From the NCBI RefSeq assembly GCF_001747095.1, contig NZ_MDGP01000001.1:3889001-3953000 (forward strand): DNA of 64,000 bases, in the 5' to 3' direction. How positions within the stretch are numbered: position 1 is the stretch's first letter; every line of letters starts with the position of its first letter. The DNA comes from Roseivirga sp. 4D4. GTDB lineage: Bacteria > Bacteroidota > Bacteroidia > Cytophagales > Cyclobacteriaceae. The position numbers were made by a program, and so were the translations under genes. Positions 52,795 to 62,447 of this stretch are shown one piece after another. The notes under the pieces were generated by a model that worked only from the letters and a program-made list of their open reading frames with translations, ran no database searches and was not told the DNA's origin.

Positions 52795-52811
52795 AATTGA
52801 GTAATTTGACA

Positions 52812-52840
52812 CAAAAGTATTAATTATTAGACCATGTCAA
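52812..52840 (-). promoter_or_regulatory. Promoter of the 3HCDH-like gene
   Basis: On the minus strand TTG (52840-52838), an 18-base spacer and TACTTTTG (52819-52812). The TTG lies inside the first codons of ridA, so the two divergent transcripts overlap at this point. Confidence 0.6.
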
Positions 52841-53217
52841 AGATCATTGTTACAAGTGCGAATGCCCCGGCACCCATCGGACCATACAGTCAAGCGGTAA
52901 AAGCCGGTAATACCCTTTACGTATCGGGTCAAATTCCTTTCGACCAACTTACTGGTGAAATGATAAATGAGAACATTACCGAGGAAACTCACCAAGTGAT
53001 GAAGAATATTGAGGCAGTACTTAGTGAAGCTGGAATGAATTTTAGCCAGGTGGTCAAGTGCTCAATCTTTATAAAGGACATGAACCAATTTGCAACAATT
53101 AATGAAGCATACGGAATGTACTTTAAAGATAACCCGCCAGCTAGAGAGACTGTTGAAGTAGCTCGATTGCCCAAGGATGTAAATGTTGAGATATCTTGTA
53201 TTGCTGTTGAGCTATAA
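52834..53217 (+). CDS. RidA family reactive-imine deaminase
   Basis: A 127-residue protein of the RidA/YjgF/UK114 family, which hydrolyses 2-iminoacids such as those released by PLP enzymes. It begins KIIVTSANAPAPIGPYSQAV and carries the SGQIP segment, with the catalytic arginine in ARETVEVARLPKDVNVEISCIAVEL near the end. The length is typical. It is probably monocistronic; a -7 element for gltX follows 36 bases after its stop. Confidence 0.94.
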   Translation: MSKIIVTSANAPAPIGPYSQAVKAGNTLYVSGQIPFDQLTGEMINENITEETHQVMKNIEAVLSEAGMNFSQVVKCSIFIKDMNQFATINEAYGMYFKDNPPARETVEVARLPKDVNVEISCIAVEL

Positions 53218-53252
53218 GCACATGAAAGAGAAGCCACTTTGATAAGTCTTCC

Positions 53253-53260
53253 TATATTTG
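53253..53260 (+). promoter_or_regulatory. -7 element of gltX promoter
   Basis: TATATTTG followed by CGGCC, about 18 bases before the ATG at 53279. No well-spaced TTG was found. Confidence 0.45.
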
Positions 53261-53278
53261 CGGCCTAAATTATAGCAT

Positions 53279-54793
53279 ATGAGTGTTCGTGTCAGATTTG
53301 CTCCAAGCCCTACAGGAGCTTTGCATATTGGCGGTGTAAGGACGGCCCTGTACAATTATCTATTCGCCAAAAAACATAACGGAACTTTTGTACTCAGAAT
53401 AGAAGATACGGACCAAAACCGTTTTGTTGACGGTGCAGAGTCTTACATTGAAAACGCTCTTGAATGGGCTGGCATTTCGCCAGACGAAGGAGTAAAAGCA
53501 GGTGGAGGTTATGGTCCTTATAAACAGTCTGAAAGGAAAGTAAGATATAAAGCGTTTGCCGATCAACTGATCGCTGAAGACAAGGCTTATATAGCATTTG
53601 ATACTCCAGAGGAGTTGGACGCTATGAGGGAACGATTGAAAGAAGCGCGCGTAGCTAACCCTCAATACAATGCCATCACTCGGATGCAAATGAGAAATTC
53701 ATTGACTTTGTCTGCGGAAGAGGTGGACAATTTAATCGCCGAAGGGCATCCTTATGTCGTTCGTATCAAGCTGCCAAGGAATGAAGATGTAAGGTTTAAG
53801 GACCTTGTTCGTGGCTGGGTTGTTGTGAATACGGCTACCATGGATGACAAAGTATTGTTAAAATCAGATGGTATGCCAACATATCATCTTGCCAATATTG
53901 TTGATGACCACCAAATGGAAATATCCCATGTGATCAGAGGTGAGGAATGGCTTCCGTCCGCTCCATTGCATGTTATGCTTTACGAATATCTGGGTTGGGA
54001 AAAGCCAGAATTTGCCCATTTACCACTCCTATTAAAACCTGATGGAAATGGTAAGTTGAGTAAAAGAGCTGCCGACAAATTAGGGTTCCCGATTTTTCCA
54101 TTGAATTGGGTAGATCCTGCTACAAACGAGCTTTCAAAGGGGTTCAAAGAGGAAGGATATCTATCAGATGCCTTTATCAATTTTCTGGCGCTACTTGGTT
54201 GGAACCCTGGTGGTGAAAAAGAAATTTTCTCAATGGATGAGCTTATCGAGCTTTTCAGTTTAGAAAAGATCAATAAGGCTGGTGCAAAATTCGACATCGA
54301 AAAAGCAAAGTGGTTCAATGAGCAATACCTGAAGTCAAGGTCTGATGAGGAGCTTGCAAGTGAATTTATGACACTCTTAGGAGAGGGGATTGATGAAAGT
54401 AAGGCCATTTCAATTGCAGGTGCCTTGAAAGAACGCGTGACTTTTGTGAAAGATATGATTGTGGCGGGTGGTTTTTTCTTTGCAACTCCTGAATCATATG
54501 ATGAAAAAACCGTTAGAAAGAAGTGGAATCAACTGGCTGTAGATAAGTTGACTGGATTTGCTTCTCATCTAAAAGGTTTGGAACAGATTGATAGGGAGGA
54601 AGCACGTGATGTTTTAATGCGTTATCTTGCAGAGGATGAAACTCCTTTGGGTAGAGTAATGCCAGCATTGCGACTTGCACTTACAGGTCAGGCTGGAGGG
54701 CCAGATTTAATGGCCATCATAGAGATATTGGGTCCTGCTGAGGTTGTCAGTAGAATCGAAAGAGCGATAGGCACAATCACATTAAACGATTAA
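53279..54793 (+). CDS. gltX: Glutamate-tRNA ligase
   Basis: A 504-residue class I aminoacyl-tRNA synthetase. The HIGH motif reads HIGG at residues 16-19 within FAPSPTGALHIGGVRTALYN, and the KMSKS equivalent is KLSKR near residue 259. Family landmarks include LRIEDTDQNR, VIRGEEWLPSAPLHV, and FINFLALLGWNPG in the linker to the anticodon-binding domain. Length is usual for Bacteroidota. Whether it is discriminating is not decided by sequence alone. A small acidic gene follows after 2 bases. Confidence 0.97.
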   Translation: MSVRVRFAPSPTGALHIGGVRTALYNYLFAKKHNGTFVLRIEDTDQNRFVDGAESYIENALEWAGISPDEGVKAGGGYGPYKQSERKVRYKAFADQLIAEDKAYIAFDTPEELDAMRERLKEARVANPQYNAITRMQMRNSLTLSAEEVDNLIAEGHPYVVRIKLPRNEDVRFKDLVRGWVVVNTATMDDKVLLKSDGMPTYHLANIVDDHQMEISHVIRGEEWLPSAPLHVMLYEYLGWEKPEFAHLPLLLKPDGNGKLSKRAADKLGFPIFPLNWVDPATNELSKGFKEEGYLSDAFINFLALLGWNPGGEKEIFSMDELIELFSLEKINKAGAKFDIEKAKWFNEQYLKSRSDEELASEFMTLLGEGIDESKAISIAGALKERVTFVKDMIVAGGFFFATPESYDEKTVRKKWNQLAVDKLTGFASHLKGLEQIDREEARDVLMRYLAEDETPLGRVMPALRLALTGQAGGPDLMAIIEILGPAEVVSRIERAIGTITLND

Positions 54794-54795
54794 CC

Positions 54796-54999
54796 ATGGC
54801 AAAGAAGAAGGAACAACAAGAAAAGCCGAAAGTAGCTCCAGAATTGGATGGGCTTGAAGTGAATATAGATTCATTCGGAGAAATACAAAACTCCCTTTCC
54901 ATTGATAAGATCAATGACTTCTTGAACAAGAACGTTGACGATAAGAAACTCAGAGATCGTGACGATCTTGATGAGATTCAAGGCGAAGAAGAGGAATAA
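54796..54999 (+). CDS. Small acidic protein of unknown function
   Basis: A 67-residue hydrophilic protein (MAKKKEQQEKPKVAPELDGL...) with a basic start and an acidic end (DLDEIQGEEEE). No membrane segment or signal peptide; probably partly helical and disordered. It begins 2 bases after the gltX stop, so it is translated from the same mRNA. Such small acidic ORFs occur after gltX in other Bacteroidota as far as I recall. Its stop is only 3 bases from the end of the facing VCBS gene. Function unknown. Confidence 0.65.
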   Translation: MAKKKEQQEKPKVAPELDGLEVNIDSFGEIQNSLSIDKINDFLNKNVDDKKLRDRDDLDEIQGEEEE

Positions 55000-55002
55000 C
55001 CT

Positions 55003-58000
55003 CTAGTTTACCCGACTAACGTAGAGACCCTCACCACTAGCTCCATGGACAATGATGGATTCATTACCAACCTGGAGTTTAAGTGCAGATTTTATATTAC
55101 CACTTGCTCGGTAGTTTGAATCTCTGTTCACCACAAACTCTTGGCTTGACTTGTCAAATGATATAACAAAGCCATGGCTTGCATCATACTGACCTACGGT
55201 TACTTCAGTGCCATAGTCATTTCCACTCAAAAGTAAATTGCCATCTGAGGCGACTATCGATTGTAAAGGTGCTATTTGCGTCTCTTTCGGAAGCATAACA
55301 GCCTTATACCCGTCTGAAGAGCTTAAGAATACCATGTGATTAAAGGTGTTTGCCTTTAGCACGTAAGCTCCATCACGAATTTCGGGAGGAATAACCTCAG
55401 CAAAGGTGGCTTTTGCAAACTCTTCGTGTTTAACATATCTTTTCTTGAAGCGGATGACTTGCTGCTCTAAAGTACTTTTTGAGTGAAGTACGTGCTCTTC
55501 TCCACCTATGAAGCAACTCATAATGGCATCAATCATACCATTGTCATCGTAGTCTTTGGCAAAAACACTTATAGGCTGATCAATACTAACATCATACTTC
55601 GTATTTTCTCCTAAATTACCGGCAATTATGTCAAGCTTTCCGTCCTCATTGAGATCTTCCAGATAGATTGTTTTCCACCATCCAGTGTAGGTACTTAAGC
55701 CCAACGCGTTAGTGGCATTCGTAAATTTTCCTTCCTGCTGTACAAAAACCGTGACGGGCATAAATTCTCCGGCCAGAATCAAGTCAAGGTCATTGTCGTC
55801 ATCAATGTCCGCCCATTCTGAGGTGGTAACCATACCTACTTTTTGAAGCCCAGAAGAAACTTCTTCAGTAATGTCTGAAAATTTACCTCCATCATTTCTT
55901 AAAATATACGAAGTCCCAGGCATTGGGTATTTCTTTGGGTCTAAACGTCCTCCCACAAAAAGATCCGTATCGCCATCGCCATCAAAGTCGGAAGCTGAGA
56001 CAGAGCCCGAACTCGTCAACATTTCTGGAAGTATACCATCACCCAGGCTGAACTTACCTCTTCCATTGTTAATGTAAATTCTGTCTTGATACTCTGGACT
56101 GTCGGCATCAAATTCGTTACTGCCAGAAGCAACATAGAGATCAAGGTCTCCATCTTGATCGAAATCCAAGAAGGTAGCATCGATGTCTTCTGAGTCTATT
56201 GATCCGCCTAATGGACTTTTTCTAAATTTTCCATTACTGGTTTGGGTGAAAATGTATCCTGCGTTCCCAGCGGAACCACCAACAAATAAATCTTCCAGTC
56301 TATCACCATTTACATCACCTTTTGCTAATGCAGGCCCTGATTGTGATAGTCTATGTGGAAGGAGAGGCTCGAAATAGAAATCCACAAAGTCGTTTTCGGG
56401 AGTGATGTGACTTAGTCCGTAATTACTAGCTAGGTTTCCAGAGCTTAAATTGGTTTCATCGATAGCGATTACATTATCTCCGGAATCTCCTACTTCAAAA
56501 GTCAGTGTGGCATTTAAAGTTGCTGCCTTTGTTTCAGATTGCCCATTCGGCCATATAACTGTGACCTCTGCTGGTGATAAGTTCTCTCCAAAACCAAAAT
56601 AAATTTCTGATGTGACATTGGAGAGGTAGCCACGGGTTTTGGATTGGTAGTGAGTTCGCTTTACACCTCCCTGTTCCACGATGATTTTGGCACCAATACC
56701 ATCGGGATTCTCTTTGGTACCCTTCAGTCTTACCTTTAAGTAGTTGGGTTTGATTTCCTGCTGTTCCAAACGATTTTCATAGACATAGGCATGGTCATCG
56801 ATATTGGAAATCACTATGTCTAGATCGCCATCTTGGTCTAGATCGGCATAGGCCATTCCATTGGACCAGGTAGGTGCTGAAAGTCCCCAATCGGTGGTGA
56901 CATCTGTAAAAGTTAAGTCTCCATTGTAGGCGTAAGCATAGTTTGGAAGCTTTAGATCGTTGGTTTTTTTGACAATGGCTAATGCCACCTCATCAGGGTC
57001 TTCTCCTTTTCCTTTGGCAATTTCCAGCTGCTCACTAATGTAGTTTCGAAAATCCCAATCAGTGACGTTTCTTCTAAAGCCGTTGGTAATGATCAGGTCT
57101 TTGTTTCCGTTCGCATCATAATCCGCGAAGACGGGAGCCCAACTCCAGTCGGTCTCATTGATGCCAGCAAACTGACCTATCTCTGAAAATCCCTTTTCCC
57201 CCTGATTCATTTGTAACGTATTTCGCATATACTGCGGGGTATAACCTTCTTTGATAGAAAGGTTATAGAAGTCGTAATGCATTGGACCGAGAATCTTCTT
57301 CTGTCGATAGTTGTCCTCGGGCATCATATCCACTTGAACCACATCAGGTAACAAGTCATTGTTGAAGTCCTGAACATCTACACCCATCCCAAAATGGCTG
57401 GTATGCTTTAGATATGCTTTTGACATGTCACTAAATGTTCCATCCTGATTATTGATGTAGACGATATCATCGAATAGGAAATCATTACTTATGTAAAGAT
57501 CGGGATAGAGGTCATTATTTAAATCATTCACAGCAACTCCTAGTCCATAACCCTCGATGAGAATTCCTGCTTCCAAGGTGACATCAGTAAAAGTGTTGTC
57601 TCCATTATTTCGGTAAAGCCTGTCGTTGGAAAGCCCCGTACCATCAACGATCTTTTTGTTGACCATTTTTAAATCGGTACCCTCATTATTACCATAGGTT
57701 AAAAGGTACATGTCCAGATCTCCATCCAGATCATAGTCAAAGAATGCAGAATGTGTTGAGTGGCCATTGTCATTCAGTCCGTAAGCCTTGGCTTGTTCAG
57801 AGAAAGTCAGGTCACCATTATTAATAAAAAGTAAGTTTTCCCTTTTGGTACTGTCAGGGTTCGATACGGCAATATAAATGTCATTAAAGCCATCAGCATT
57901 GATGTCAACGATTGAGACACCATTACACCATGCCTCTGTTTCAACACCAGCCTCTTCTGTGATATCATCGAATTTCAAACCCCCTTTATTCAAGTAAAGC

Positions 58001-58275
58001 TTGCTTGACACAAAATTTCCAGTGAAAAAGACATCCTCGAGACCGTCATTGTTCAAGTCGCCTATCGCCACTCCAGCACCATTATAGATGGGTGCAAAAC
58101 TAAGGAGGTTAATCTCTCTGTTTTCGCGCATTTCATTGTTAAAGCGAATGCCAGACTCTCTTGGGCTTAACAATTTGAAAAGCCCATCATTTTGCTCTGG
58201 CTCGCTGCAAGAAATGAAGATGATGGCCAATGAAAAAAAAGTGGCTAATCTTAATAATGACTTATTCATGTTCAC
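55003..58275 (-). CDS. Large VCBS/FG-GAP repeat lipoprotein with central ASPIC/UnbV domain
   Basis: A 1090-residue lipoprotein with lipobox FISC (Cys23; a second in-frame ATG at 58269 is equally possible). Repeated calcium-binding FG-GAP/VCBS units such as DLNNDGLEDVFF, DINADGFNDIYIA and DFDGDGDTDLFVGG are spread over both halves, suggesting two beta-propellers. An ASPIC/UnbV segment (GIGAKIIVEQGGVKRTHY to VTVIWPNGQSE) lies between them near residues 520-595. The protein should be exposed at the surface or in the periplasm. It overlaps the upstream paralogue by 14 bases. There is no adjacent SusC/SusD pair, so the ligand is unknown. Confidence 0.92.
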   Translation of the reverse strand: MNMNKSLLRLATFFSLAIIFISCSEPEQNDGLFKLLSPRESGIRFNNEMRENREINLLSFAPIYNGAGVAIGDLNNDGLEDVFFTGNFVSSKLYLNKGGLKFDDITEEAGVETEAWCNGVSIVDINADGFNDIYIAVSNPDSTKRENLLFINNGDLTFSEQAKAYGLNDNGHSTHSAFFDYDLDGDLDMYLLTYGNNEGTDLKMVNKKIVDGTGLSNDRLYRNNGDNTFTDVTLEAGILIEGYGLGVAVNDLNNDLYPDLYISNDFLFDDIVYINNQDGTFSDMSKAYLKHTSHFGMGVDVQDFNNDLLPDVVQVDMMPEDNYRQKKILGPMHYDFYNLSIKEGYTPQYMRNTLQMNQGEKGFSEIGQFAGINETDWSWAPVFADYDANGNKDLIITNGFRRNVTDWDFRNYISEQLEIAKGKGEDPDEVALAIVKKTNDLKLPNYAYAYNGDLTFTDVTTDWGLSAPTWSNGMAYADLDQDGDLDIVISNIDDHAYVYENRLEQQEIKPNYLKVRLKGTKENPDGIGAKIIVEQGGVKRTHYQSKTRGYLSNVTSEIYFGFGENLSPAEVTVIWPNGQSETKAATLNATLTFEVGDSGDNVIAIDETNLSSGNLASNYGLSHITPENDFVDFYFEPLLPHRLSQSGPALAKGDVNGDRLEDLFVGGSAGNAGYIFTQTSNGKFRKSPLGGSIDSEDIDATFLDFDQDGDLDLYVASGSNEFDADSPEYQDRIYINNGRGKFSLGDGILPEMLTSSGSVSASDFDGDGDTDLFVGGRLDPKKYPMPGTSYILRNDGGKFSDITEEVSSGLQKVGMVTTSEWADIDDDNDLDLILAGEFMPVTVFVQQEGKFTNATNALGLSTYTGWWKTIYLEDLNEDGKLDIIAGNLGENTKYDVSIDQPISVFAKDYDDNGMIDAIMSCFIGGEEHVLHSKSTLEQQVIRFKKRYVKHEEFAKATFAEVIPPEIRDGAYVLKANTFNHMVFLSSSDGYKAVMLPKETQIAPLQSIVASDGNLLLSGNDYGTEVTVGQYDASHGFVISFDKSSQEFVVNRDSNYRASGNIKSALKLQVGNESIIVHGASGEGLYVSRVN

Positions 58276-60520
58276 TATGATTCATCTGATCGTTTCCCTT
58301 AAAAAAATCTAGGCTTGTGCGTGATCGGCTTACAATTTCGTCATTTGCTTCGACTATCTCTATACTTTGATTGACAGGGATATTTCGAAAGGCTTGTTTT
58401 GAATTTGCTACAGGCCAGGTGATCTCCAATAAATCAATTGATTGGGCATCTCCAAGACCAATTTCTAAAGCGTAACTGTTACCTCCAAAGCTTGCTCCAT
58501 TTGATACTGTTCTATAAAGGTGCTGACCCTTAGAGGTAACCAAATGTACTCTGGCGCCTATGGCTTTCTTATTCGATATTGTACCTGTTAGATGAAGGTT
58601 GATCCAGGACTTATTTTCATTCGGATTGACCAACAACTGGTTTTGATAAATGTCTCCTTCGTGGGCCCCGCCCATGGTAATATAGATATCGTGATCGCCA
58701 TCGTTATCCATGTCCCCCCAACTGATGCCATGGCCTTTTTGGATGTTTGAAAAACCTCCGGCAAAGCTTACCTCTTCGAAAAAGTTGCCTTCCACATTGC
58801 GGAACATCCTGTTTGGGATAATGCTCTCGAAATTCGGATCTCCGGTGCCAAAATAAAGATCGAGGTAGCCATCATTGTCCAAATCACCATAATTGAATCC
58901 CATACCATAAATGGATTTTAGGAACCCAGTAGTTTCTGTAACATCAGTGAATGATCCATCACCATTGTTTCTGTAAAGTTTTGGTAGGGCGGCTGTTGGC
59001 GAATTACCTTGTAGCTCAAAAGTGACTTCGTGTGCTAGTGGGTTATTGCTTGTAGTGTATGCCGATACAAACAAGTCATCAAAACCATCATTGTTATAAT
59101 CCATTGAGCCAGTGGAGAAACTGACAAAGGGCTCTGTCAGATTTAAGGTCTTCGCTTGATCGGCAAACTTCAGGTTACCTTGGTTGATCATGAGCATATT
59201 ATCTCCCCCCATGATTGAAATGTAAATATCGTCCAGACCATCATTGTTAGCATCTAAAGCCGTAACGCCTTTTATCAGCTCTTCAAATTCCAGCCCAGCC
59301 TCTGCTGCCAGGTTTTTGAAAGTCCCGTCCTTCTGGTTCACGTAAAACTCTGAGGCATGAACTTTTCCTCGAGCAGCTCGGCCGATAACCCCTTTTGCGG
59401 TGGTCTCATTTCCTATAAATACATCTACCCAGCCATCTTGATTAAAGTCTCTCCAAACCGCGGTTTGTGTAGGGTGAAATGAGAGCAAGCCAGCTTTTTC
59501 TGTAACATCCGTAAAGGTACCATCACCATTATTCTTGAGTAAAGAATTGGGGTGTTGACCCCACTGGCCAAACCACCCTCCCCTGAGGATGAATAGATCT
59601 ACAAACCCATCATTATTGTAGTCGGTTTGCATACAGTTTAAGCCTCCAAACAGGCCAGATACACCTGAAGAAACAGTTTGATCAGAAAAGGTGCCATCAC
59701 CATTGTTAAAGAATATCTTCAATTGATCCTTCTCGGTTACACCGCTTGACGAAGCGACTATATCAAGGAAACCATCATTGTTAAGGTCTTCTACGATGGA
59801 TCCTCCTGAAATCCCTTTGGAAGCTATTCCAAGATTAGGAGCAAGGTCAACAAATGCCTTCAGGGTACTATTGTTATCCTCAAATGCATCAGGGGCGATC
59901 AGATACTCTGAAGGTACATTTTGTGGGTATTCTCCAATAGTTTGATAGCAAATATTTAATAGCCATACCAACTCAAGATCATCAGGATAATCGACTAGTA
60001 GGGGTTCGATAATATCAATGGCAGATTGGGAACCCAGCTTCAATTGGTGAACACCATTATCAGTGATGGGTAAAATACAGGAGGCCGATGTGTGATTGAT
60101 AAGGCAGTTCTGCTGTTCTCCCAGGCGGATGTAGGACAAGGCTTCAAGCCTTTTGAAAAAGTAATTCCATTGTTGGTCAAGTTTTTGACCCGCGCCCGAG
60201 ATTTCAGCATTGAATCGATCTACTTCTTCAATGGCTTTTTCCGTAAAACCACTGTTAAGGACTTCACGGATGTACCAATAGCTAAATGAAACGTACTCCT
60301 GAAAGTTATCTTTCTTGAATTGGCGCATGGAGTCTAAAACTGCAGCGCGCTTCTCGTTGAAATAGTAGGTGATTTCTGCAGGCTTGACTTGGCTATGCCG
60401 GGCAGCTAGCAAAGAAACCATGTATTCATTTTGCTCAACAGCGGTTTTAGTCTCCTCAGAATCACATGCTTGCATTAGGAATACTATCGACAATAGTACG
60501 ACTAGTTGCTTTCCCCCCAT
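58262..60520 (-). CDS. VCBS/FG-GAP repeat lipoprotein with C-terminal ASPIC/UnbV domain (CRTAC1-like)
   Basis: A 752-residue lipoprotein starting at ATG 60520 (the frame is open to 60547, but MGGKQLVVLLSIVFLMQAC is the proper lipoprotein signal). An N-terminal helical region of about 200 residues is followed by FG-GAP repeats (DLNNDGFLDIVAS, DYNNDGFVDLFIL, DFNQDGWVDVFIG, DMDNDGDHDIYI) and a C-terminal ASPIC/UnbV domain (IGARVHLVTSKGQ to LLEITWP). It is the first gene of a two-gene leftward operon with the 1090-residue paralogue. A TATATTTG lies at 60526-60533, too close to this start to be certain. Confidence 0.9.
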   Translation of the reverse strand: MGGKQLVVLLSIVFLMQACDSEETKTAVEQNEYMVSLLAARHSQVKPAEITYYFNEKRAAVLDSMRQFKKDNFQEYVSFSYWYIREVLNSGFTEKAIEEVDRFNAEISGAGQKLDQQWNYFFKRLEALSYIRLGEQQNCLINHTSASCILPITDNGVHQLKLGSQSAIDIIEPLLVDYPDDLELVWLLNICYQTIGEYPQNVPSEYLIAPDAFEDNNSTLKAFVDLAPNLGIASKGISGGSIVEDLNNDGFLDIVASSSGVTEKDQLKIFFNNGDGTFSDQTVSSGVSGLFGGLNCMQTDYNNDGFVDLFILRGGWFGQWGQHPNSLLKNNGDGTFTDVTEKAGLLSFHPTQTAVWRDFNQDGWVDVFIGNETTAKGVIGRAARGKVHASEFYVNQKDGTFKNLAAEAGLEFEELIKGVTALDANNDGLDDIYISIMGGDNMLMINQGNLKFADQAKTLNLTEPFVSFSTGSMDYNNDGFDDLFVSAYTTSNNPLAHEVTFELQGNSPTAALPKLYRNNGDGSFTDVTETTGFLKSIYGMGFNYGDLDNDGYLDLYFGTGDPNFESIIPNRMFRNVEGNFFEEVSFAGGFSNIQKGHGISWGDMDNDGDHDIYITMGGAHEGDIYQNQLLVNPNENKSWINLHLTGTISNKKAIGARVHLVTSKGQHLYRTVSNGASFGGNSYALEIGLGDAQSIDLLEITWPVANSKQAFRNIPVNQSIEIVEANDEIVSRSRTSLDFFKGNDQMNHSEHE

Positions 60521-60592
60521 GGGGTCAAATATAGCTAAAAAATCCACCGTGAATGTCTCTCAGAGGCCTTAAGTGAACCTTTTTGGGACGTG

Positions 60593-60778
60593 TTAGTCTG
60601 AATCATTCATTTCCAGCACCACTCTCCAGATAGTGCCTAGCAGCATCAGCGTAAAGCCGATCACGAGCATACCCGACCGAATGTTAAAATCTATGGGGTA
60701 GAAAAGTTTTAAAAGGAAAGCTAAAAGCACTAGAGATAGGCCTAAAAAAGCGATCCGTGTAACGATTTTGATCTTCAT
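60593..60778 (-). CDS. Small two-helix membrane protein
   Basis: A 61-residue protein with two hydrophobic helices (about residues 7-27 and 36-54) and a short acidic end (VLEMNDSD). Its start overlaps the end of the methyltransferase gene by 4 bases (ATGA), which supports translation. No family is recognised. It is followed by the VCBS operon promoter region. Confidence 0.6.
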   Translation of the reverse strand: MKIKIVTRIAFLGLSLVLLAFLLKLFYPIDFNIRSGMLVIGFTLMLLGTIWRVVLEMNDSD

Positions 60779-61365
60779 AGTCCAGAAGCCTTTCTTTTGA
60801 TGAGCATAGGGAAAATTGCAGGTACACTTTTCTTGTAATCGATATAGGCCTGCCCAAATTTTTGGATCAATTTCTTCTCTTCCAGATGAATGCCAATAGG
60901 CAAGTAAATGGCCAATGCTAAAAGTGTGACAAAGCTCGAAAGCAATGGGTTGTATATGAAATACCCCAGAAAGATGAGAACAGTACCAGAATAGAGTGGA
61001 TGTCTCACCTTTCGCTGTAGGCCGTCTATAACCAATTTTTGATCTTCTGGCTCGGTTTTAAAACCAAGAAAAACACCCGTGCTATATGCTCGAAAGGCTC
61101 TTTTGATAATGAAAATACCCAGGGTTGCCATCATCAGGCCAATATAGAAATGAGTGGGTGTCGGAACCATTAGTAGTGGGCTTGGAATAATAGCACCAAC
61201 GAGTAAAACCAACCCAATAATCAATAGCGAAACTAAATTGTAAAGCAGGCGATAAGTCTTGGGTTTTAGTCCAATTCTTGCCTTGACTTTTGGCAATAGC
61301 AAAGCACTGTGGAGGGTGTAAAACACTGCCCAGCCCAAGAATAATATGCTATGATCAAGCCACAT
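60775..61365 (-). CDS. Isoprenylcysteine carboxyl methyltransferase (ICMT/NnrU-like) family membrane protein
   Basis: A 196-residue integral membrane protein with five or six hydrophobic segments. The catalytic-side signature is GLQRKVRHPLYSGTVLIFLGYF near residue 126, followed by IHLEEKKLIQKFGQAYIDYKKSVPAIFP at the C-terminus, which is typical of the PEMT/ICMT/NnrU superfamily of SAM-dependent membrane methyltransferases. The methyl acceptor is unknown; in bacteria these methylate phospholipids, thiols or sterol-like substrates. It overlaps the small membrane gene by 4 bases and is divergent from the WYL regulator. Confidence 0.85.
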   Translation of the reverse strand: MWLDHSILFLGWAVFYTLHSALLLPKVKARIGLKPKTYRLLYNLVSLLIIGLVLLVGAIIPSPLLMVPTPTHFYIGLMMATLGIFIIKRAFRAYSTGVFLGFKTEPEDQKLVIDGLQRKVRHPLYSGTVLIFLGYFIYNPLLSSFVTLLALAIYLPIGIHLEEKKLIQKFGQAYIDYKKSVPAIFPMLIKRKASGL

Positions 61366-61412
61366 GGTCGCAATGATAAGGATATTTTTTATGTTTAATG
61401 GTCAGTAGCATT

Positions 61413-62363
61413 ATGAATAGAATCGACCGCCTTACCGCCATTCTTATACAGCTTCAATCCAAGAAGGTTGTCACTGCCAAAGAGATCGCTGATCGATTTG
61501 AAATAAGCCTAAGAACAGTTTATCGTGATGTTCGTGCGCTTGAAGAAGCAGGCGTTCCTCTGGGTGCAGAAGCAGGCACTGGTTACTTTTTATTAGATGG
61601 CTACCACCTTCCTCCTGTGATGTTTTCGCAAGAAGAGGCCAACGCCCTGGTATTGGGAGCAAAACTTATCGAAGAACAAACAGATAGTTCGATCAAAAAG
61701 CATTTCAACGAGGCCATGTACAAAATCAAAAGCGTTTTGAAAAACGATGAAAAGGAAGGTTTAGAAAAACTAGAGTCTCAGATTAGAGTGGAAAGCATAC
61801 CGAAACAACAGAGTGAAGATTTTCCGAATAATTTTCTGGCAACTATTCAGAATGCTTTGATAGAGCAACGGGTGCTGAGTTTCAAATACTTTTCAAACTA
61901 TACCGGAGACTTTAATGATCGGCAAGTGGAACCTATTGGTTTGACGTACTATGGAGGCAATTGGCACTTGTTGGCTTATTGCAGGCTGCGAAAGGCAGCC
62001 AGAGACTTCAGGGTTGATCGCTTGGTGAAACTGACAATGCTCGATGAAAATTATGAGCTTAAGTCAGACCAGATCGATCGTTTCATGCAAGACTTGATGC
62101 GAGGCACGGAGTTGTCAGAAGTGGTGATTAACATTGAAAGATCAGTGGCTGTCCTTATTTCAAATCAAAAGTTCTATCAAGGCTTTGTCAGTGAAGTTGA
62201 AAAGGAAGGAAGAATAGAAATGAAGTTCTTGGTACCAGGGCTCGATTACTTCTCAAGATGGCTAGTTTCATTGGGAGACTCGGTTGAAATATTGGAACCA
62301 GAAAGTCTCAAGTCCATCATGATCGAACGGGCTGAGGAATTGGCTAAGCACTACAAGTCATAA
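61413..62363 (+). CDS. YafY-type HTH/WYL domain transcriptional regulator
   Basis: A 316-residue regulator. I chose ATG 61413 (MNRIDRLTAILIQL, the family start) over 61398. The N-terminal DeoR-like helix-turn-helix is at about residues 20-45 (TAKEIADRFEISLRTVYRDV). A WYL domain begins around residue 140, with RQVEPIGLTYYGGNWHLLAYC and RDFRVDRLV as signature, and the WCX extension follows. The ligand of the WYL domain is unknown, nucleic acid or nucleotide in some members. It lies divergent from the ICMT-like gene and precedes the GyrI-like gene by 84 bases. Confidence 0.92.
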   Translation: MNRIDRLTAILIQLQSKKVVTAKEIADRFEISLRTVYRDVRALEEAGVPLGAEAGTGYFLLDGYHLPPVMFSQEEANALVLGAKLIEEQTDSSIKKHFNEAMYKIKSVLKNDEKEGLEKLESQIRVESIPKQQSEDFPNNFLATIQNALIEQRVLSFKYFSNYTGDFNDRQVEPIGLTYYGGNWHLLAYCRLRKAARDFRVDRLVKLTMLDENYELKSDQIDRFMQDLMRGTELSEVVINIERSVAVLISNQKFYQGFVSEVEKEGRIEMKFLVPGLDYFSRWLVSLGDSVEILEPESLKSIMIERAEELAKHYKS

Positions 62364-62447
62364 TTAGAAGAAATTTTTCGAATTCATTTTTCCTACTGAC
62401 ATAGGGCTGTCACTAGGGTGCTCTTAATTGCTTCCAAAATCAAAATT

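Noticed and set aside
60526..60533. TATATTTG as the promoter of the VCBS operon
   Set aside because: Its start point would fall on the ATG at 60520, leaving no leader, and there is no TTG at the right spacing; it may be chance or indicate a different start.
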